Shown here in pieces: positions 51,560 through 59,790 of a DNA stretch of 64,000 nt (its first letter is position 1; every line of letters starts with the position of its first letter). The DNA is taken from contig CAZKOM010000003.1 in assembly GCA_964554385.1 (NCBI GenBank), forward strand, positions 9,396 through 73,395, given 5' to 3'. The position numbers and the translations under genes were made by a program. The notes under the pieces are model-generated. The model worked only from the letters and a program-made list of their open reading frames with translations. It made no database searches and was not told the DNA's origin. Origin of the DNA: JAGKXC01 sp964554385 (GTDB lineage Bacteria; Bacteroidota; Bacteroidia; NS11-12g; UBA955).

Positions 51560-54184
51560 TTATTGTAAATCGAAGTAAACAGAGAAGTAGGCCATTCTGC
51601 CTATTTGGGGTCCTCCGTAAACTTGCATCACCATGTTATTTGTTACGTTACTTGCTCCAAACTTAATCATCGCTTTATATTTTGGAATCACTTTGGAAAA
51701 CATGATATCAATCAAATAGTAAGCTGGTACATCCCCTGTAAATTGCGGACTGCCTTCAAATCTGAATCCTTGAACCCATTTATAGTTAACGCTAAATCCA
51801 AGATTTTCCATTTTTAATTTTTCAATTTCTAAATTCTGACCTGAAAGCGAAACATTAAATTTATTTTTTGGAGTATTAAACGCTGGAATAATTGGGTCGT
51901 CCGTATCGGTTTTATTTAATTGATTGAACGAATAATTAAAACCTGCAGTATAATTTTTGGCAAAGAAATAATTCGTTCCAACGCTCAATCCCATGGTGGT
52001 TACTGTGCTTTTTGCATTGGTTGCAATTCGATACACTTGTCCTCCAGAGATTACGCCAATGTTATAAATAATATTGGGGTCGAAACCGATTTCGTATCCG
52101 ATGAAATCCTGATAGTAGCTAAAATATGCACTTGCATCAATATTTAACTTATTGGAAGCCAAAAATGATTTATATCCAACCTCTATACTTTTCACTTTCT
52201 CTGGTCGAACAGGATCAACGCTGAACCACTGAAGTTTTTTGAAATCGGCCGTTAAACCGCTTAAAGCGTCATACAATGATGGGATGGTTACAAGACTATC
52301 GTAACCATTAATATTTCCTAATAAAATCGCTCTTCCTACGTTATAATACAGGTACTGATCGGCTAAGGTTGGGTTTCTAACTCCAGCAGATAAACTTACG
52401 CGGTAGTAAGATATTTTATTGGGGGTGTACACCATGGATGCCGCGGGCGAGAAGATGAATGGGAAATTCACGTTTTTATCTACTCGGGCGGTGGCGTTGA
52501 TTTTTAATTTGTTGTCTTTGGATCGTTGTTCAACACCGGCATAAACACCAAATTCATAATTTCTAATCACTCTGCCGTTTGTGTCTGAGAAGATTGTACC
52601 CATAGAATTGGGGGTGTACAAACGACTTGAAAAACCGGAGGTTAAGTTGGTGCGGTCCAGTAATTTGAATTTTCGTTCACCTTGGATGTGGTACAATGCG
52701 CTTTTGTCATAGAATCCGCTACCCCCTTCACCAAAGCTGCGTCGGGATGTAATGGCATTTTTCAAACTATCAAAGCGTTCCGTTCCCGGTGCAAATCGTT
52801 GGTACGTATTGGGTTGATTGGTATGTGGTATTCCGAGATAGTTATTAGGTCTATCGGCCAAGTTAGCGCATTGCTGATGCCAAATAAATAAAGAATCTTG
52901 GTTTTGAGCCATCATCAATTCTAGATCTTTAAACCAATTGGGATTGGATAACCAGTCGCCGGTAGGATAACCAGGTAGTTTCTTCATTTTGGGCACAAAT
53001 CGATTTTTCCAATAAGCGTAATAATCGCCCCCCCATAAATCGTCCTGTTTGGCTGCTTTTTGCATTAACAGTGCGGTGAATACAGCATCGTAGGTTCTAC
53101 CGGCATCCTCGTGGGTTGCATATGCACGGATGAATCCATTTTTATTCTTGTATTCAAATCGATTTTGTAAAAACTTGATATCCCTTAAGCTGTATCGATT
53201 GTCACCCTGATACACGGTGGTGCCCATTCCGTAGTTTACTTGGTATTCGATTTGGTCTGTTTTTTTTGGATTGGGTCTGTAAGCGGTCATGAAGGATGTT
53301 TTGAAATTGTAGGTATTATAATCTACAATGTCTTTCTCCATGTACCCCTGCCGATTGAATCGCATTAAGCCGGGGTATTGCCATTGCTGAGAGCGCGTAG
53401 TTGCGTTATTTTCATTTGGGCTTAGCAACTCATCCCCATACCGATTAACTGCATCGTATCCTCCGGGATTAAATTGATTGTTTATGCTATCCAATCGACT
53501 ACCGGATTTAACGGCATCAAGGTTGTTTGCTTCCCAATCGTAGGCTTGCATGTAGAAGATATTGCCTTTCATGGCCCATTTTTCTTCACCGGGTTTACCA
53601 CCAAAAGCTTTGGCATATCGAACGGCCGTTTCAGTGAGTCCGCGTTCAGCGATTTTTTGTTTTACTTGTAGTCCCTGATGTTTAAAAGGGTCTTTTGTGG
53701 TCATGGAAATTACGCCATTGAAGGCACCTGGTCCGTAATAAGCACTGGAAGCACCTACAACTATTTCCTGATTCACAACATCCAATTCGCTGGCTCCTAA
53801 AAAGTTGCCCAGTGAAAAGTTCAATCCGGGGGATTGGTTGTCAACACCGTCAATCACTTGTAGGGTACGCACCGGGCTGGTACTATTAAATCCGCGAGTG
53901 TTTACAATTTTAAAACCAAGACTTGCACTGGTTACATCTACTCCTTTTAAGTGGCCCAATGCTTCGTAAAAATCAGAAGCCGGAGTTTCTCGAATGCTTT
54001 GAGACCCCATACTTTCAACGGTAAGGGGAGATTCCTTTAGTTTTTCTTTGAGTCTATTTTGTTTGATGGTAATTACATCAAACTTCTCAATGCTGTCTGG
54101 AGGATTTTCATCTTTCTGTTGAGCATTTGTCAAAGGAATATACGAAAAAAATGCGGTAAAAGCAAGTAGTACAGTTACTTTCAT
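51560..54184 (-). CDS. TonB-dependent receptor
   Basis: An 874-residue outer-membrane receptor. The signal peptide ends at PLTNAQ; a short linker is followed by the plug (about 55-190; ESMGSQSIRETPASDFYEAL and VVGASSAYYGPGAFNGVISM) and a 22-strand-type barrel ending YFSVYFDLQ. Unlike the two DUF4249-paired receptors it has no STN or carboxypeptidase-regulatory-like domain, so it belongs to a different receptor type. No lipoprotein partner is adjacent; the next minus-strand gene 107 nt downstream is the T9SS hydrolase-fold protein. Substrate not predictable. Confidence 0.88.
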   Translation of the reverse strand: MKVTVLLAFTAFFSYIPLTNAQQKDENPPDSIEKFDVITIKQNRLKEKLKESPLTVESMGSQSIRETPASDFYEALGHLKGVDVTSASLGFKIVNTRGFNSTSPVRTLQVIDGVDNQSPGLNFSLGNFLGASELDVVNQEIVVGASSAYYGPGAFNGVISMTTKDPFKHQGLQVKQKIAERGLTETAVRYAKAFGGKPGEEKWAMKGNIFYMQAYDWEANNLDAVKSGSRLDSINNQFNPGGYDAVNRYGDELLSPNENNATTRSQQWQYPGLMRFNRQGYMEKDIVDYNTYNFKTSFMTAYRPNPKKTDQIEYQVNYGMGTTVYQGDNRYSLRDIKFLQNRFEYKNKNGFIRAYATHEDAGRTYDAVFTALLMQKAAKQDDLWGGDYYAYWKNRFVPKMKKLPGYPTGDWLSNPNWFKDLELMMAQNQDSLFIWHQQCANLADRPNNYLGIPHTNQPNTYQRFAPGTERFDSLKNAITSRRSFGEGGSGFYDKSALYHIQGERKFKLLDRTNLTSGFSSRLYTPNSMGTIFSDTNGRVIRNYEFGVYAGVEQRSKDNKLKINATARVDKNVNFPFIFSPAASMVYTPNKISYYRVSLSAGVRNPTLADQYLYYNVGRAILLGNINGYDSLVTIPSLYDALSGLTADFKKLQWFSVDPVRPEKVKSIEVGYKSFLASNKLNIDASAYFSYYQDFIGYEIGFDPNIIYNIGVISGGQVYRIATNAKSTVTTMGLSVGTNYFFAKNYTAGFNYSFNQLNKTDTDDPIIPAFNTPKNKFNVSLSGQNLEIEKLKMENLGFSVNYKWVQGFRFEGSPQFTGDVPAYYLIDIMFSKVIPKYKAMIKFGASNVTNNMVMQVYGGPQIGRMAYFSVYFDLQ

Positions 54185-54321
54185 AGGCTGATGAGCGCTA
54201 AATAATTGTGCAATATAGGAAGAAGAAATAAATCTTTAACTCAGGAACGACATAAACTTTACGGGGGGATGGATTGTATCTGTACTATGCCGCGAAATTT
54301 GCGTAAACTTGCAGTTCAAAT

Positions 54322-56367
54322 ATGGTTGGCAAAGATATTCTGCTAAAAGCCTGGGAATTGATGGGAACGGCGCGAGCAATGGCTGCAATTTATGATGAAA
54401 ATAGACCGATAACAAAGTACGTACACAGTACATCGAAAGGACATGAAGCTATTCAGATTGCGGCTGGGATGTTGCTAAAATCAGTGGATTATGCATATCC
54501 TTACTATAGAGATGAGAGTATTTTGCTTTCCATGGGAATGCAGCCGTATGAGTTGATGTTGCAATTATTGGCAAAGGCTCAAGATCCGTTTAGTGGAGGC
54601 AGAACGTATTATGCCCATCCTTCTCTGCGTAGAGCGGGAATGCCGGTAATGCCACATCAGAGTTCTGCAACGGGAATGCAAGCTATTCCGGCAACGGGGG
54701 CGGCACATGGATTGAAATATTTGGAATCTGAAGGGTTGTTAACTTCGGTAGAAAAAGGAATAGTATTATGTTCTTTGGGCGATGGTAGTGTAACGGAAGG
54801 TGAAGTAGCCGAGGCGTTACAAATGGCAATTTTGCATAAGTTGCCTATTTTATACTTAATCCAAGATAACGATTGGGGAATATCGGCGAGTGGTGACGAG
54901 ATGCGTGCCATGGATGCCTTTGATTATGCATTGGGCTTTAAGGGATTGCGCCGGGTACGGGTAAATGGATCTGATTTTGTTCAATGTTATAGCGAAATGC
55001 AAAAAGCACTGGAAACAGTGAGAAACGAACGTGTTCCTATGCTGATGCATGTGAAAGTACCTTTATTAGGTCACCATACCAGTGGAGTAAGAAGCGAATG
55101 GTACCGGGATGATATGGATCAACATTTGCGCTTGGATCCATTGCCTCGATTGCGTGAATTACTGATTACCTTGGGCGAAAGTGAGGCAGATTTAGATTTG
55201 ATCCACAATCAAGCCGCTATGAAGGTGGCGGAAGATTTTGAAAAGGCGAAGAATGCCTCCGATCCAGAACCAAGTTCTTTGTATGATCATGTGGAGGCAG
55301 CTTCAGCGATTACGGCGGAGGTAGGTGAGCGTTCCCCTCAAGGAGCGGAGACGGTAATGATGGTGGATGCAGCTTTGCATGCGGTGGATGAAATATTAAA
55401 GAACCATCCAGAGGCATTATTGTACGGACAAGACGTAGGTTTAAGATTGGGTGGAGTATTTCGAGAGGCAGCTACTTTAGCGGAAAAATATGGTAAGAAT
55501 CGAGTATTTAATACTCCAATTCAAGAGGCCTATATCGTGGGATCAACCGCGGGTATGAGTGCAGTGGGTTGCAAACCCATCGTAGAAATTCAGTTTGCCG
55601 ATTATATTTGGCCAGGTGTAAACCAGTTGGTTACGGAACTTAGTAAAAGTACCTATTTAAGTATGGGTAAATTTCCTGTAGCTTCGGTAATTCGTGTCCC
55701 AACGGGTGCCTATGGGGGTGGTGGACCTTATCATTCGGGTACAGTTGAAAGTTCAATTTTACCGATAAAGGGAATAAAAATAGCGTATCCATCCAATGCG
55801 GCCGATATGAAAGGATTGATGAAATCGGCCTTCTACGATCCCAATCCGGTGGTAATGTTTGAGCACAAGGGTTTGTATTGGAGTAAAGTACCGGGTACTG
55901 AACTAGCAAAGACTCCTGAACCTTCAGAAGACTATGTAGTTCCTTTTGGAAAAGCAAGAGTGGCCTTGGAAGCTTCGGATGACATGGTTAAAAAGGGCCT
56001 TTCGGTAGGTGTGGTAACCTACGGAATGGGCGTCTATTGGGCTATAAATGCGTCGAAATCGTTGGCAGGTCAAGTAGAGGTTTTGGATTTAAGAACATTG
56101 GCTCCATACGATGAAGAAGCAGTAATTGCATTGGCCAAAAAGCATGGTAAAATGATGGTTCTAACCGAAGAGACTTTGAAGAACAGCTTTGCCGAAGCCA
56201 TTGCAGGAAGGGCTACACAACAGTGCTTTCAATACTTAGATGCACCCATTAAAACCATGGGAAGTGAAGATATCCCTGCTGTTCCGCTAAATATGGGAAT
56301 GGAGCAAGTGATGTTACCTAATGCCGACAAAGTGAGAGTGGCGTTAGAAGAACTACTAGAATCGTAA
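54322..56367 (+). CDS. Fused alpha/beta E1 component of a 2-oxoacid dehydrogenase, copy 2
   Basis: 681 residues with an alpha half (about 1-330) and a beta half (about 345-681). The TPP/Mg motif is canonical: SLGDGSVTEGEVAEALQMA with DNDWGIS downstream. HTSGVRSEWYRDD in the alpha half and VRVPTGAYGGGGPYHSGTVE in the beta half are typical of branched-chain 2-oxoacid dehydrogenases. It is shorter than and clearly diverged from the fused E1 at 33.9 kb, which suggests different substrates or E2 partners. E2 and E3 genes are not nearby. The start ATG 54322 is divergent from the TonB receptor gene. Confidence 0.9.
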   Translation: MVGKDILLKAWELMGTARAMAAIYDENRPITKYVHSTSKGHEAIQIAAGMLLKSVDYAYPYYRDESILLSMGMQPYELMLQLLAKAQDPFSGGRTYYAHPSLRRAGMPVMPHQSSATGMQAIPATGAAHGLKYLESEGLLTSVEKGIVLCSLGDGSVTEGEVAEALQMAILHKLPILYLIQDNDWGISASGDEMRAMDAFDYALGFKGLRRVRVNGSDFVQCYSEMQKALETVRNERVPMLMHVKVPLLGHHTSGVRSEWYRDDMDQHLRLDPLPRLRELLITLGESEADLDLIHNQAAMKVAEDFEKAKNASDPEPSSLYDHVEAASAITAEVGERSPQGAETVMMVDAALHAVDEILKNHPEALLYGQDVGLRLGGVFREAATLAEKYGKNRVFNTPIQEAYIVGSTAGMSAVGCKPIVEIQFADYIWPGVNQLVTELSKSTYLSMGKFPVASVIRVPTGAYGGGGPYHSGTVESSILPIKGIKIAYPSNAADMKGLMKSAFYDPNPVVMFEHKGLYWSKVPGTELAKTPEPSEDYVVPFGKARVALEASDDMVKKGLSVGVVTYGMGVYWAINASKSLAGQVEVLDLRTLAPYDEEAVIALAKKHGKMMVLTEETLKNSFAEAIAGRATQQCFQYLDAPIKTMGSEDIPAVPLNMGMEQVMLPNADKVRVALEELLES

Positions 56368-56405
56368 TCGTTGGTAAAATTTCAGGGGTTTATAATATAG
56401 TTGTC

Positions 56406-56427
56406 GGTTGAAATCAACCTAACTTTT
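56406..56427 (+). terminator. Weak possible terminator
   Basis: GGTTG (56406-56410) and CAACC (56415-56419) form a 5-bp stem followed shortly by TTTTT, 40 nt after the E1 copy 2 stop. The stem is short. Confidence 0.35.
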
Positions 56428-56476
56428 TAATTAAAACACTGCGTTTTACTAGCGTTTAATTGATTGAAATTGGCAA

Positions 56477-56941
56477 TTACCCTACGGCAATTATTTGGCA
56501 TTTTTTGCCTTGAAAATTAAAAGATTCTCCGGCTTTTTTTCCTTTTATTGCTTGGGCTAAGGGTGATATTTCGGAAATCACTTGCCAGTGAATGTCGTTG
56601 TGCACTAAAGCCCCTAAAGCCACTCCAATATACACGTGCAAATGTTTATCTCCCAAGGTTAATTCTATAGTACTTCCTTCATCAATAACAATATGTGGAT
56701 CGTGGTTTAAATCGTACAAGGCTTTGTGTTGGGCAATGATGTGCAACAACTGTTGATCCAAACGCTTCTGTTCCGTTTGTAGCTGTGCTCTAGCCGTTTC
56801 GTACTTATCGCCTACCGAACTTTTTGTTTCTTCCTCCAAGGCTACATGTATCTCTTCCAACGTGTTTTGCATTTCCTTAGCTTGGTTTTCTAACACCAGT
56901 AAACAGTGGTTTTTTAGGGCGATTTTCGATGAGTTGGGCAT
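56477..56941 (-). CDS. GreA/GreB-family elongation-factor-like protein
   Basis: 154 residues from ATG 56941 (TTG 56959 is an alternative). An N-terminal helical hairpin (about 10-80) is followed by a GreA/GreB C-terminal FKBP-like domain (ISPLAQAIKGKKAGESFNFQ, IIAVG at the end). The GDKYETARAQ segment after the hairpin turn is typical of a Bacteroidota subfamily. The canonical Gre acidic tip pattern is not obvious, so transcript-cleavage activity is uncertain. It may bind the RNA polymerase secondary channel in a Gre-like way. The gene is monocistronic by position, with a -7 element 28 nt before the start. Confidence 0.8.
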   Translation of the reverse strand: MPNSSKIALKNHCLLVLENQAKEMQNTLEEIHVALEEETKSSVGDKYETARAQLQTEQKRLDQQLLHIIAQHKALYDLNHDPHIVIDEGSTIELTLGDKHLHVYIGVALGALVHNDIHWQVISEISPLAQAIKGKKAGESFNFQGKKCQIIAVG

Positions 56942-56969
56942 AGTTTTTTGTTTTAACAATAGCTTATTC

Positions 56970-56977
56970 CAAAGTTA
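56970..56977 (-). promoter_or_regulatory. Bacteroidota -7 element TAACTTTG
   Basis: Exact TAnnTTTG match on the minus strand, 28 nt before the GreA-like ATG. Confidence 0.45.
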
Positions 56978-57023
56978 CCAAAACTTTCGATCAATCCATG
57001 GGGATGTGATGAATTATCTAACG

Positions 57024-57031
57024 TAATTTTG
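57024..57031 (+). promoter_or_regulatory. Bacteroidota -7 element TAATTTTG
   Basis: Exact TAnnTTTG match, 32 nt before the ribBA ATG. No FMN riboswitch-like structure is seen in the short leader. Confidence 0.4.
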
Positions 57032-57063
57032 TAAGCAATAAGCAGTAGCATAATCCGAAAATC

Positions 57064-58278
57064 ATGGAAAATAATGGCATTCAATTAAATACAATCGAAG
57101 AGGCAATAGCAGAAATTCAAGCGGGTAGAGTTGTTATTGTTGTAGACGATGAAAATCGTGAAAACGAGGGTGATTTCCTTACGGCTGCCAGAAACATGAC
57201 TCCCGAATTGGTGAATTTCATGGCCAAGGAAGGTAGAGGTCTAATTTGTGTTCCACTGGTAGAGGATCGTTGTAAGGAATTGGGAATAGAAATGATGGTG
57301 AACAACAATACGGCCACCCATGCTACGGCATTCACGGTTTCGGTGGATTTGTTGGGATATGGATGTACTACGGGAATTAGCGCATCGGATCGATCAAAAA
57401 CCATTCAAGCATTGATTAACCCTAAAACTAAGGTGGAAGAATTGGGTAAACCGGGACATATTTTCCCCTTAGTAGCCAAGGCTGGAGGAGTTTTACGCAG
57501 AGCTGGGCATACGGAAGCTGCAGTAGATTTATCGGTATTGGCTGGATTTGAACCGGCTGGTTGTATCGTTGAAATATTGAAAGAGGACGGTGAAATGGCG
57601 AGACTTCCTGAACTGATGGAATTAGCAGCGAAACTAAACCTAAAAATTATCTCTATTGAGGATTTGATTAAGTATCGCTTGCAGCATGAATCGTTAATTC
57701 AACGCGAAATTTCTGTGGAGATGCCCACAGAACATGGGGATTTTGATTTGGTTGCGTTTAGACAAAAGGATACCCAGCAAGAGCATTTAGCATTGGTTAA
57801 AGGTACTTGGTCCGAAGATGAACCTGTTTTGGTAAGGGTACACTCCAGTTGTATGACGGGAGATATTTTTGGAAGTTGTAGATGCGATTGTGGAGAGCAG
57901 TTGCATCGGGCCATGGATTTAATAAACGAGGAAGGAAAGGGTGTAATTGTATATATGAATCAGGAAGGCAGGGGAATTGGATTATTGAATAAGCTAAAAG
58001 CCTACAAATTGCAGGAGCAGGGATTGGATACGGTGGAAGCGAACTTGCAACTTGGTTTTAATATGGATGAGCGAGATTACGGCGTAGGGGCTCAAATATT
58101 ACGAGACTTAGGAGTAAGAAAAATGCGTTTAATGAGCAACAACCCGAGAAAAAGAACGGGTTTAGTGGGTTACGGTTTGGAGGTAGTAGATAACATAGCA
58201 TTGCAAGTAGAACCCAACCCGCATAATGCGAAATATTTAAATACCAAGAAAACCAAAATGGGGCATTCTCTCAAGTAG
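57064..58278 (+). CDS. ribBA: Bifunctional DHBP synthase / GTP cyclohydrolase II
   Basis: This 404-residue enzyme supplies both riboflavin precursors. The N-terminal RibB domain (about 1-205) has DDENRENEGDFLTAA, with acidic metal/substrate residues, and AGHTEAAVDL. The C-terminal RibA domain (about 210-404) has the zinc site TGDIFGSCRCDCGEQL and the catalytic NQEGRGIGLLNKLKAY. All hallmark residues of both activities appear present. The following flavin-reductase-family gene (70 nt away, same strand) is likely co-transcribed, and a good terminator closes the unit. Confidence 0.97.
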   Translation: MENNGIQLNTIEEAIAEIQAGRVVIVVDDENRENEGDFLTAARNMTPELVNFMAKEGRGLICVPLVEDRCKELGIEMMVNNNTATHATAFTVSVDLLGYGCTTGISASDRSKTIQALINPKTKVEELGKPGHIFPLVAKAGGVLRRAGHTEAAVDLSVLAGFEPAGCIVEILKEDGEMARLPELMELAAKLNLKIISIEDLIKYRLQHESLIQREISVEMPTEHGDFDLVAFRQKDTQQEHLALVKGTWSEDEPVLVRVHSSCMTGDIFGSCRCDCGEQLHRAMDLINEEGKGVIVYMNQEGRGIGLLNKLKAYKLQEQGLDTVEANLQLGFNMDERDYGVGAQILRDLGVRKMRLMSNNPRKRTGLVGYGLEVVDNIALQVEPNPHNAKYLNTKKTKMGHSLK

Positions 58279-58347
58279 TATCTTGGTTAAATTGGTTTTC
58301 AAATGAGTTTTTAATAATATTATTAGGCAGTTTAAAACGAAATAAGA

Positions 58348-59205
58348 ATGTACAAAGTAATCGACCCACAAAACACTGCATTACCTCAATTACATCAGTA
58401 TTTACTGGGTAGTATAAGTCCTAGACCGATTTGTTTTGCAAGCACAATTGATGGGTTAGGTAGGCATAATTTGGCTCCTTTCAGTTTCTTTAATGTGGTG
58501 AGTGCCAATCCTCCTATTGTGGTTTTTTCTCCCAATAATTCTGGACGAGATGGAACTCCTAAGCAAACCTATTTAAATGCCAAAGAGACGGGCGAGGTAG
58601 TTATTAATGTAGTTTCGGAAGATATTGTTAATCAGATGAATGTAGCAGCTGCTCCCTGGGAGCACGGAGTAAGTGAATTTGAAAAAGCAGGTTTTACCTC
58701 GATAGCATCGGATTTAGTAAAACCGTTACGCGTGGCAGAATCACCGGTACAGATGGAGTGCAAAGTATTGGAAATCAAAGAATTTGGCAATGGCGGTGGA
58801 TCAGGCAAATTGGTAATTGCAGAGGTGCTCAAAATGCATATTTCCGAAGGAATCTTGGATGGCGATGGTAAAATCGATCCATTCAAAATAAAATTGGTAG
58901 GCAGAATGGGCGGTTCGTGGTATTGTAGAACAGATAGAGAGTCTACATTCCAATTAGCGCAGCCCATGTCGATTACGATAGGTTACGATGGATTGCCGTT
59001 GTCTGTAAAGCACAGTGATGTGTTATCGGCTAATGATTTGGGTGCATTATCGGCGCTGGCCACATTACCAGAGGATGGCTGGGCTCAACAAATAAAATCT
59101 TCTACTGTGGTAGACTATTCTGATAGACAAGCGGTAGAATTATTGGCTAAGGAATGGATATCCACAGGCAAAGTAGCCGAAGCCATGGCTTTGCTTATGG
59201 ATTAA
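58348..59205 (+). CDS. Flavin reductase family protein (FMN-binding split barrel)
   Basis: 285 residues. The split-barrel FMN-binding domain (about 15-200) opens with LLGSISPRPICFASTID and NLAPFSFFNVVSANPP, followed by GEVVINVVSEDIVNQMN, all typical of the flavoredoxin / flavin-reductase-like family. The C-terminal ~80 residues extend beyond the usual domain. It binds flavin and may reduce FMN or another substrate with NAD(P)H; the precise reaction is unknown. Position after ribBA fits a flavin-related role. The gene ends 16 nt before an intrinsic terminator. Confidence 0.87.
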   Translation: MYKVIDPQNTALPQLHQYLLGSISPRPICFASTIDGLGRHNLAPFSFFNVVSANPPIVVFSPNNSGRDGTPKQTYLNAKETGEVVINVVSEDIVNQMNVAAAPWEHGVSEFEKAGFTSIASDLVKPLRVAESPVQMECKVLEIKEFGNGGGSGKLVIAEVLKMHISEGILDGDGKIDPFKIKLVGRMGGSWYCRTDRESTFQLAQPMSITIGYDGLPLSVKHSDVLSANDLGALSALATLPEDGWAQQIKSSTVVDYSDRQAVELLAKEWISTGKVAEAMALLMD

Positions 59206-59221
59206 TCGGCGCTAATTGCTT

Positions 59222-59245
59222 ATCCACGGTGGGGTGGATTTTTTC
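59222..59245 (+). terminator. Intrinsic terminator of the ribBA - flavin reductase unit
   Basis: ATCCAC (59222-59227) pairs with GTGGAT (59234-59239) around a 6-nt loop and is followed by TTTTT. It lies 16 nt after the stop. Confidence 0.65.
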
Positions 59246-59312
59246 TCGAGAAGTTAGATATTATTACAGTTTTCCTTAATGAGGAGCGTACTGTTGGTAC
59301 TGATGAAAAGAT

Positions 59313-59759
59313 TTAAGCAAGCAATTTTTTAACGGCTTCGCTAATCAATTTTCCATCAGCTTGTCCACCTAAGGCTTTCATAGCCAAGGGCATTACTTTT
59401 CCCATGGCAGATGGACCGGATACGCCTGCATCGGCAATAATTTGGGCAACGTGTTTTTCAATTTCTTCTATTCCCATTTGCGCTGGTAGAAATTCTTCAA
59501 TTACCTGAAGCTCGCTTTGTTCAACGGCTGCGAGGTCTTCACGACCTTGTTGTTGGTAAATTTCCAAGCTGTCTTTGCGTTGTTTTGCTAATTTCTGCAA
59601 TGATTTAATGCACATTTCATCGGTTACTTCGGTAACGCCTTCGGACGTTTGAAGCAGTAAAAATGCGCTTTTCATACCTCTCAGAGCGCGTAGGCGATCT
59701 TGATTTTTTGCTTTCATGGCCTCAATGATGCCACTGTTTACCTTTTCTATCAAAGACAT
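59313..59759 (-). CDS. YqeY / GatB-related protein
   Basis: 148 residues from ATG 59759, the usual length for YqeY. The N-terminal helical part has AMKAKNQDRLRALRGMKSAF and SLQKLAKQRKDSLEIY; the C-terminal GatB-like tail domain has VIEEFLPAQMG, GPSAMGKVMPLAMKALGG and LISEAVKKLL. YqeY proteins share the tRNA-binding tail of GatB and are thought to act near amidotransferase or tRNA metabolism, but their role is not defined. The ATG is 31 bp from the divergent gltX ATG and the two -7 elements are 2 bp apart. Confidence 0.92.
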   Translation of the reverse strand: MSLIEKVNSGIIEAMKAKNQDRLRALRGMKSAFLLLQTSEGVTEVTDEMCIKSLQKLAKQRKDSLEIYQQQGREDLAAVEQSELQVIEEFLPAQMGIEEIEKHVAQIIADAGVSGPSAMGKVMPLAMKALGGQADGKLISEAVKKLLA

Positions 59760-59763
59760 ACTG

Positions 59764-59771
59764 CAAAGATA
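59764..59771 (-). promoter_or_regulatory. Bacteroidota -7 element TATCTTTG (YqeY gene)
   Basis: Exact TAnnTTTG match on the minus strand ending 4 nt before the YqeY ATG. Only 2 bp separate it from the divergent gltX -7 element. Confidence 0.5.
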
Positions 59772-59773
59772 AT

Positions 59774-59781
59774 TAACTTTG
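59774..59781 (+). promoter_or_regulatory. Bacteroidota -7 element TAACTTTG (gltX)
   Basis: Exact TAnnTTTG match ending 9 nt before the gltX ATG. It contradicts an upstream TTG start at 59779, which would lie inside the element. Confidence 0.5.
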
Positions 59782-59790
59782 CGGGGAATT

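Noticed and set aside
57032..57063. FMN riboswitch before ribBA
   Set aside because: The leader is only about 32 nt, too short for an RFN element, and shows no matching structure.
59779..59790. TTG start for gltX
   Set aside because: The TTG lies inside the -7 element, and ATG 59791 gives the standard GluRS N terminus.
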